Source: Ectocarpus siliculosus (taxonomy: Eukaryota > Sar > Phaeophyceae > Ectocarpales > Ectocarpaceae). From it: a DNA stretch of 13,738 nt. A program made the translations under genes and the position numbers. Within the stretch, counting starts at the first letter, position 1. Each line of letters starts with the position of its first letter. Below are positions 9,245-13,738 of this stretch, piece after piece. The notes below the pieces were generated by a model, which saw nothing but the letters and a program-made list of their open reading frames with translations, ran no database searches and had not been told where the DNA came from. The DNA lies in the NCBI GenBank assembly GCA_000310025.1, contig FN648956.1, positions 9,194 to 22,931 on the forward strand. The letters are read 5' to 3'.

Positions 9245-10232
9245 TGGAGTACGGCCGTCTTCTTTCTTCTTCTTGTTCTTCACTTCTTCCCACACCCTCA
9301 CCGCCATCCGTCTGGTTGTGGCCGCCCACCCCATTGGGGGGCGGGGGGCCAATTGTTCCCCCTAGTAGTAGTTATGCGGAGAAAAAGAAATTTGCAGCAG
9401 CAATAATTTCTAAGCAGGTGTGGATGCCTGTCTCCGACAGCAGCCATCCGCACAGAGGATGTACCTGTCCAAGCAAATACCTGTTGGCACATCTTCTCCG
9501 CCTCATCCTCGGACAGAGCATACGGCAAAAGGCGCGCATATGCTAGCAGCGCTAGATGCGAAGACGCTGACGGGAAACCACCTCACAGAAGCGCCCAGGA
9601 TCGATGAAAAAAGTAATGACCCACTCAGAGAACCGAGACCATCACCCACTATCGCACATAATGCACACAAAAAATCGATACATCTTACAATTCTGTACTA
9701 AAAATAGATGACAGTGATCGGAGGTTTGATCGGAGGTGTAGTCGTGAAGACCCTTTGCCTTTAAGCGAAAAGTTGCACACAGCAGACGAACCTCCTTGAC
9801 GCCCATTACTGGGAACCACACGCACCGCAATCACAACAAACATCAAGCACCGAGCCAGTACATTCGCATCGGCTCCGGTGTGCGTTTTCTCTACTCTCCC
9901 CCGCGGATGCGGCACCGGGTCGATCACATGTTGAGGGTGCTGTATGTACCCTCCGGTGGTATTTTGCGTTTGAATCTTACAGCAGTACCGGTAGGCAGTA
10001 GATTGGATCTGGGAAGGATATCTGCCCCATATCAGAGAGATTGGGCATGCATGGTGAATAGTATCGTACTGTGTGTCCTGTGCGCATTGGTGGTACGCGT
10101 GCTCCTGGGGTGTGCTGCCTCTGTGTCTCACTGCTTATCTCTATGTATGTTCTTCGCTCTTAAGCGAGGCCCAACGGCGATCTTTCGGCACGCAAAGTGA
10201 TCGGAGCTGAGAACGGAGCTAAATCGGCCTAG

Positions 10233-10245
10233 AGTCACATAAGGG
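10233..10245 (-). repeat. Right terminal inverted repeat of the piggyBac-like element
   Basis: AGTCACATAAGGG is directly followed by TTAA (10246-10249). It is the inverted partner of 7828-7840. Confidence 0.85.
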
Positions 10246-10249
10246 TTAA

Positions 10250-10325
10250 GACAGCAAGCCTTCCTTGTTCCCCGCACTCTACCGACTTCTTCATCAATTT
10301 TCTTGTTTAGTACAGTGGGGGGGGG
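10250..10325 (+). repeat. Element R, copy 2, second piece
   Basis: It resumes R right after the TTAA. The stretch 10259-10280 matches copy 1 at 1324-1346 on the opposite strand (10/10 for CCCGCACTCT and 11/12 for the adjoining CCTTCCTTGTTC). In the rejoined frame it gives LPCSP (10260-10274), then ends at TAG 10308-10310. It runs to a G9 tract (10317-10325); copy 1 has only GGGG there (1295-1298 on its strand) before R continues. Confidence 0.7.
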
Positions 10326-11245
10326 TCAATAACGCCGGTATGTGCCCGGCGCATCGACCGGCGCTATTCAGGGCAACTGGCGCTATTGGAATAGTGCCTC
10401 ACTAGCGCCACAACCGGCGCTATTGAAGACTCAGAAACCCTCAATATCGCCGGTTGTGACACTATTGAGGGATTGTGGTCATGTGGCGCAGCGATTGCGC
10501 TTTACTGAGCCAACAGATTCACCAATTGAATGGGAACGATTGAGTGGTGAAGTGGGCGGACTGCAAAGGATAAATGATGTTCCGGGACTGCCAAATTTGT
10601 TGTGTTTTGTAACTGATCGTCTAGAAAGACGGCAGCATACTAATCCTCCTGCATCACAAATAGGCGCGGTGCAACCGGACGCGTTGCCGTTACAGGAAGG
10701 ACACCGCGACAGCGGAATGACGACACAACTGCACCCAATGCACCATTGAAAGGAAAAGTTATTTGTAAAGAATCGTACAGCAGAAAAGAAAACATGTGGA
10801 CGAGAAACGTGCAACCGCAATCAATCGCCCCTCATCCATGTAGCGAGAAAGAACAAGAAACGACCGCGAAAGAAGCGCCACATGTAGAAAATCAGACACC
10901 AAGCCCGCGATTCCGAGAAGAAACAGCACAGAATAACGGCTTTTACTTCACCCCCGAGTTTTCTCTCCTCCTCATTCCGCTTCAATAACTTCCGTCGCAA
11001 CAAACTCCCTCAAGTTTCCTCAGGGCAGGTGCGTGGTATGTGTTTGTGTGTGTGTCAACAATACAAAAAACGCGCTATTGCGGGGTGTAGCGGAGCCCAA
11101 CCCGGCGCTATTGCGGGCGTCCCTCAATAGCGCCAGAAGCCCAAACCGGCGCTATTGCGGGCGTTCCTCAATAACGCCAGTCTGGCGCTATTGAGGGCTC
11201 TGGCTGTGCCCTGAAATTTCACCGCCGCAAAAGAGCCCCCCCCCC
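10317..11245. mobile_element. Putative non-autonomous DNA element with subterminal GGCGCTATTG clusters
   Basis: The decamer GGCGCTATTG and close variants occur in both orientations in two clusters. Left, within 10327-10453: 10327, 10360, 10379, 10403, 10416, 10442. Right, within 11071-11193: 11071, 11104, 11125, 11148, 11169, 11184. I found none in the roughly 610 bp between. The outermost copies (CAATAACGCC at 10327-10336; GGCGCTATTG at 11184-11193) are inverted relative to each other, as expected for terminal regions. The unit starts at a G9 run (10317-10325) and ends at a C10 run (11236-11245), and it interrupts element R. Clustered short motifs near both ends are typical of transposase-binding arrays in hAT, CACTA and foldback elements. 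No target duplication is visible, so the superfamily is unknown. Confidence 0.55.
10471..11040 (+). other. Interior of the GGCGCTATTG element, weak coding signal
   Basis: A plus-strand frame is open from 10342 to 10749. Its part after about 10500 gives peptides such as SPIEWERLSGEVGGLQ and LCFVTDRLERRQ. The next 240 bases are open in two other frames, one ending in a very basic stretch (RKNKKRPRKKRHM) that resembles a nuclear localisation signal. No family is recognised. It could be a fragment of a transposon protein or captured host DNA. No start codon or splice site can be assigned. Confidence 0.25.
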
Positions 11246-12022
11246 ATCACAATTGTTGTTATGTCGGACACCCCTGAGGGACTGCAACTGCAAATTGACG
11301 CGGCGAAGAAGTTTACTGATAAGTGGAGATTGTCTGCCAACGTTGCGAAGAGTGCCGTCATGGTATGCAACGAGGGCAGGAAGGAACCAGTAGAACATAG
11401 ATGGAAGTGGGGGATCGAGGAGATTGCAGTAGTGGACCAGTACACATACCTCGGAGTAGAGATCGCAAAAGATTGCTCGTGGAATGCACACATGTCCAAG
11501 GTAGCGGAAAAGGGCAAAGCACGAGCAGGGAAGCTGCACCCAATACTCGCAAACCGGCACCTTGATACACGCATCAAACTGACGGTTTTGAAGAGCGTAA
11601 TCGTACCGCCGCTAGAGTACGCCGGAGAAGTATGGGAAGGAAATAAGAAGGTAGTGAAAGAACTCGAGGCGGCGCAGATGAAAGCAGCGAAAATCATCCT
11701 AGGATGCTCCAAGCGCACAAGTAATGCAGCAGTCAGGGCAGAATTGGGGATCCAATCCCTACGGTCGGGAAGAGAAGTAAGGAAGCTGACATGGCAGTAT
11801 CGCATGTGCGGGATGGGAGAGGAGAGGTTGCCGAGAATAGTATGGGAGGCGAAGTGGGCAAACAAAAAGAGGGGTAGACAACCCACGGAATGGGTCAAGG
11901 TTGTAGAGGACGTATGGAAGGGATTGGACATCGACGAAGATGAAACGCTGGAAACGGAGGGTCTACAGGGGTTCAAGAAGAAGATATCTGTTGCTTGTGC
12001 CGACAGAGAAGAACAGATCTAA
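11246..12022 (+). pseudogene. LINE reverse transcriptase, thumb and C-terminal region, first part
   Basis: The reading frame enters from the truncation point as ITIVVMSDTPEGLQ, the segment that normally follows YADD, so the catalytic Asp pair itself is lost. It continues with KWRLSANVAKSAVMVCNEG, a VDQYTYLGVEI block (RT motif D/E area), DTRIKLTVLKSVIVPPLEYAGEVWEG (helical thumb-like region), AAKIILGC and RAELGI...WQYRM. The order and spacing fit the C-terminal half of LINE polyproteins. The frame stops at 12020-12022, just where the family protein should continue; continuation lies in the -1 relative frame, so a one-base indel near 12000-12020 is likely. An ATG at 11261 is inside the RT and is not a natural start. 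It cannot be catalytically active. Confidence 0.9.
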
Positions 12023-12576
12023 GGAAAGAATCCAAGGATAAGGAGGGTCTAGAAGTGTACGGAATGTTGAAAGAAGGAATAGGGTTCAAGGATTACCTAC
12101 ATGGACCAATGGATGCAGGGACAAAGCTTAAGGTCAAATTCAGGACCGGGGACATAGGCCTTCGCGAACGTCGACGAAGGCATAGGACGGTAGACGACGA
12201 AGACGACAAGTTCAAATGCGATTGCGGCTTCGATTGCGAAGACAGTGTTCATGTAGTCGCGGAATGTCCGTGGTACGAAAAGGAGAGGGAAGTGTACATG
12301 ACTGAGCTGGGAAGAATACAAGGGACGTACAGGGAGATGTTTGAGGCATGGAATAGAGAGGAGAGGACGGTAGCGGTACTGGGGAGTAGAAAGTGGTTTG
12401 AAAAGGCGGGAAGTGACATCGGTAGGATAGACAAACTAGGGAAGACATTTTTGAGCCACCTTTGGCAAAGTAGGAAGGAACGATTGGCCATCGGTGATCG
12501 GTCCTGTGGGAACAATGCTCCGTCCTCTCGAGGACGCGTGGTCAATGGTCTAACCGCTAAGGCATGCAAAGCATAA
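11995..12576 (+). pseudogene. LINE polyprotein C-terminal part with CCHC zinc-binding motif
   Basis: It continues the LINE protein in the next frame, overlapping the preceding part by 28 bases. Recognisable blocks are LEVYG, GIGFKDYLHGPMD, LKVKFRTGDIGL, then a zinc-binding cluster C-x1-C-x8-H-x4-C (C75, C77, H86, C91 if counted from the ATG at 11995; 12217-12267), followed by WY and KER, TVAVLGSRKWF, KLGKTFLSHLW, and the C-terminal APSSRGRVVNG. Such C-terminal CCHC domains are common in LINE proteins and are thought to help RNA or DNA binding at the target. The C-terminus looks complete, with TAA at 12574-12576. The ATG at 11995 is only the first Met in this frame, not a true start. Confidence 0.85.
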
Positions 12577-12594
12577 GAGTACGCCCCCCCCCCC

Positions 12595-13379
12595 TATGCA
12601 CAATTTCATCTTATACTACTATTCCTATATTGCTTGTTTTAGGTTTTGATCAGGAAACCTTAAGAATGGTGTTCTTTCATTGTACTTGGCAAGCGTTGAA
12701 TTGAAAAAGAATGGTCTTCGGCAGGACATGTCCATAGGCGAATGCCCAATTTTGCCATTCCATGTTGTAAGCTTACCGAGTACATCTATTTAGGATCTTA
12801 CAGATCCCAAGGGCCTACTCGTATGTACTCGACGAAGTTGATACGGCCAGTTGATTGGAAGCCACCTTACACGCGTATTATTCTTTCTCCCGAGACAAAA
12901 CGAGATGTACCTGCAAATGTTCAGGCGCTCTCAAACATTTTTCTATTAAAGAAGGATTTGTTATGGTCCATCGTTCTCTCTCGATTCTATTGCACACCGA
13001 AATTGTATTCGCAATACACCGAGCTGCCCGCCTGAGGCGAATTTCTTTGAACTTGATAGTTGTCGCGAGTACACACCACAAAAGAGGAAAGACTGCTGAA
13101 CGAATGAATCTTTCTTGCGTCAAACACTGTAGGCAAGCATCGCAGGAGGAAAGATGGACAGGTGAGACATTTCCTCCCTTGCGGCCCCGGTTGGTGCATC
13201 GAGCTTATACCGAACGGTGTAGACCAGAATAGACGGGAAGGGAACAACACCAGCATAAACCCCTTCCAAAAGGCCAACCTCGAGTACGCTTTCGTTAGTC
13301 TACGGGCACTAACTAAATGCTCAAGCACGTTGTTTCACTTAAGTGTTCTACCCACTAAACGAGTAGACCCGCCCCCCCC
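12595..13379 (+). repeat. Element R, copy 2, third piece
   Basis: It resumes R after the second insertion. The match to copy 1 begins weakly near TTTCAT (12605) and strengthens at TCCATAGG (about 12731), KxIRPVD (12834-12872), 13010-13037, 13084-13097, 13210-13225 and 13270-13283. It ends in ...AAACGAGTAGACCCG and C8 (13372-13379), aligned with the C tract of copy 1. Both copies then read CTGATG just after the tract (13379-13384 here; 505-514 region on the minus strand in copy 1), so R may extend slightly further. Confidence 0.75.
12662..13099 (+). pseudogene. Element R decayed ORF, copy 2, C-terminal part
   Basis: Three frame blocks line up with copy 1. The first (12662-12790) reads KNGVLSLYLASVELKKNG and MSIGECPILPFHVVSLPS up to a TAG. 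The second (12742-13035) contains KLIRPVDWKPPYT and QALSNIF. The third gives RNTPSCPPE (13010-13036), FEL and EYTPQKRKDC, then stops at 13097-13099. Frame changes between blocks mark it as a pseudogene. The coding-like look and the in-frame peptide match with copy 1 show a shared protein ancestor, which I do not recognise. Confidence 0.5.
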
Positions 13380-13403
13380 TGATGACATGCCACCACCTGC
13401 TAG

Positions 13404-13738
13404 ATGAAGGGTGCGGCGACAAAGACACCGCGAGTTTCTCAGGAGCTGGAGGACGTCATGCAAGCCATCCGAGAACTCAACATCGACAGAGGGTCCGACC
13501 TATGGGAAACATTCAGGCAAGGAATGTTTGCTGCAGGCTCACCTCGCCACACCTCGCCACCCCTGCCGTTACATCTCTCTTGCTGTTGCTCCAGGAGGCC
13601 ACCATCACTCCTACAGCGGCCGAAGAGGAAGTCATCTGCCTTCACCCGCAGCTGGCTGGGTACGTTTGCTGCTGTTCGAGTGGCCCTTGGAAACGTGTGG
13701 CTCCCCCTCCCGACTGAGACGCGCGTTCTTGCACCATG
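13404..13738 (+). CDS. Unrecognised ORF, 3'-partial, open to window end
   Basis: From an ATG at 13404, 111 codons stay open to the right edge. The first 45 or so residues look like genuine, helix-forming protein: TPRVSQELEDVMQAIRELN, then DRGSDLWETFRQGMFAAG. After that the frame becomes Pro/Ser/Arg/Cys-rich. The change coincides with a perfect 10-bp tandem duplication (CACCTCGCCA twice, 13540-13559), which would shift the frame. The other two frames are also open beyond it, one with TSLLLLLQEATITPTAAEEE. The true protein may therefore be frameshifted. The ORF starts about 25 bp after the end of element R copy 2 and could be part of the same mobile family, an adjacent transposon or an exon of a host gene. 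No family recognised. Confidence 0.4.
   Translation, partial: MKGAATKTPRVSQELEDVMQAIRELNIDRGSDLWETFRQGMFAAGSPRHTSPPLPLHLSCCCSRRPPSLLQRPKRKSSAFTRSWLGTFAAVRVALGNVWLPLPTETRVLAP

Larger units (their letters stand above)
7824..10249. mobile_element. piggyBac-like DNA transposon with TTAA target duplication, decayed or non-autonomous
   Basis: The ends are TTAA-CCCTTACGTGACT at 7824-7840 and AGTCACATAAGGG-TTAA at 10233-10249: inverted ends of 13 bp with one mismatch, starting CCC and flanked on both sides by TTAA. That is the hallmark of the piggyBac superfamily, which inserts at TTAA and starts with CC. The 2418 bp between the TTAA copies is about the size of an autonomous element. However, no frame exceeds 182 codons and I see no DDE_Tnp_1_7 transposase motif, so it is probably decayed or a passenger. 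R copy 1 gives an independent empty-site comparison: the homologous stretch (1335-1400) is continuous and lacks the insert. The insert also splits the R reading frame, which rejoins when one TTAA is kept. No strand can be assigned. Confidence 0.8.
11246..12594 (+). mobile_element. 5'-truncated LINE (non-LTR retrotransposon) between C runs
   Basis: The LINE sequence starts at ATCACAATT immediately after a C10 run (11236-11245) and ends within a few bases of a C11 run (12584-12594) just past the ORF stop. It holds only the part after the catalytic YADD box; endonuclease and most of the RT are missing, as expected for 5' truncation during target-primed reverse transcription. There is no poly(A) tail. 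The C run on both sides could be a target duplication or a C-type 3' tail. Removing 10317-12594 restores element R. Confidence 0.8.

Noticed and set aside
515-13379. A single 12.9-kb giant element (Polinton/Maverick-like) with long terminal inverted repeats formed by the two R copies.
   Set aside because: The arms are strongly diverged, one arm is itself split by insertions, and the interior shows no polymerase, integrase, ATPase or capsid genes. Two independent copies of a repeat in opposite orientation explain the data better.

Overview
The window is eukaryotic nuclear DNA that I read as a gene-poor, transposon-rich stretch. There is no bacterial operon layout, no long intact gene and no tRNA or rRNA. 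Two fragments of a non-LTR (LINE) reverse transcriptase are clear. Their family, the mid-range GC, and the abundance of C/G homopolymers and CAG/CTG-type triplets would fit a macroalga such as a brown alga. That host guess is inference and weak.

Layout. Positions 1-509 (minus strand) hold the middle of a LINE reverse transcriptase, broken by frameshifts and cut by the window edge. Positions 515 to about 1555 (minus) hold a degenerate repeat, called here element R, with remains of a protein-coding frame. From about 1556 to 7560 I recognise no gene, only low-complexity tracts, short palindromes and unsupported ORFs. From about 7560 to 13379 (plus) a second copy of R is present but cut into three pieces by insertions. 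The last 335 bases hold an ORF that stays open to the window end.

The right half reads as a nest of insertions. R copy 2 is interrupted at a TTAA site by a 2.42-kb piggyBac-like element (7828-10245; 13-bp inverted ends CCCTTAYGTGACT; TTAA on both sides). R copy 1 supplies a paralogous 'empty site', and the R reading frame rejoins when the insert is removed. R copy 2 is interrupted again at a short G run, where about 2.27 kb has entered (10317-12594). That insert comprises a 0.93-kb element with clusters of the decamer GGCGCTATTG near both ends, followed by a 5'-truncated LINE (11246-12583) whose ORF carries one frameshift.

Both LINE fragments begin directly beside a C homopolymer on their own strand, and the right one also ends at a C run. 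This suggests a preference for poly(C) target sites, though it rests on two junctions. The main unexplained items are element R and its unidentified protein, the GGCGCTATTG element, and the LINE-poly(C) association.
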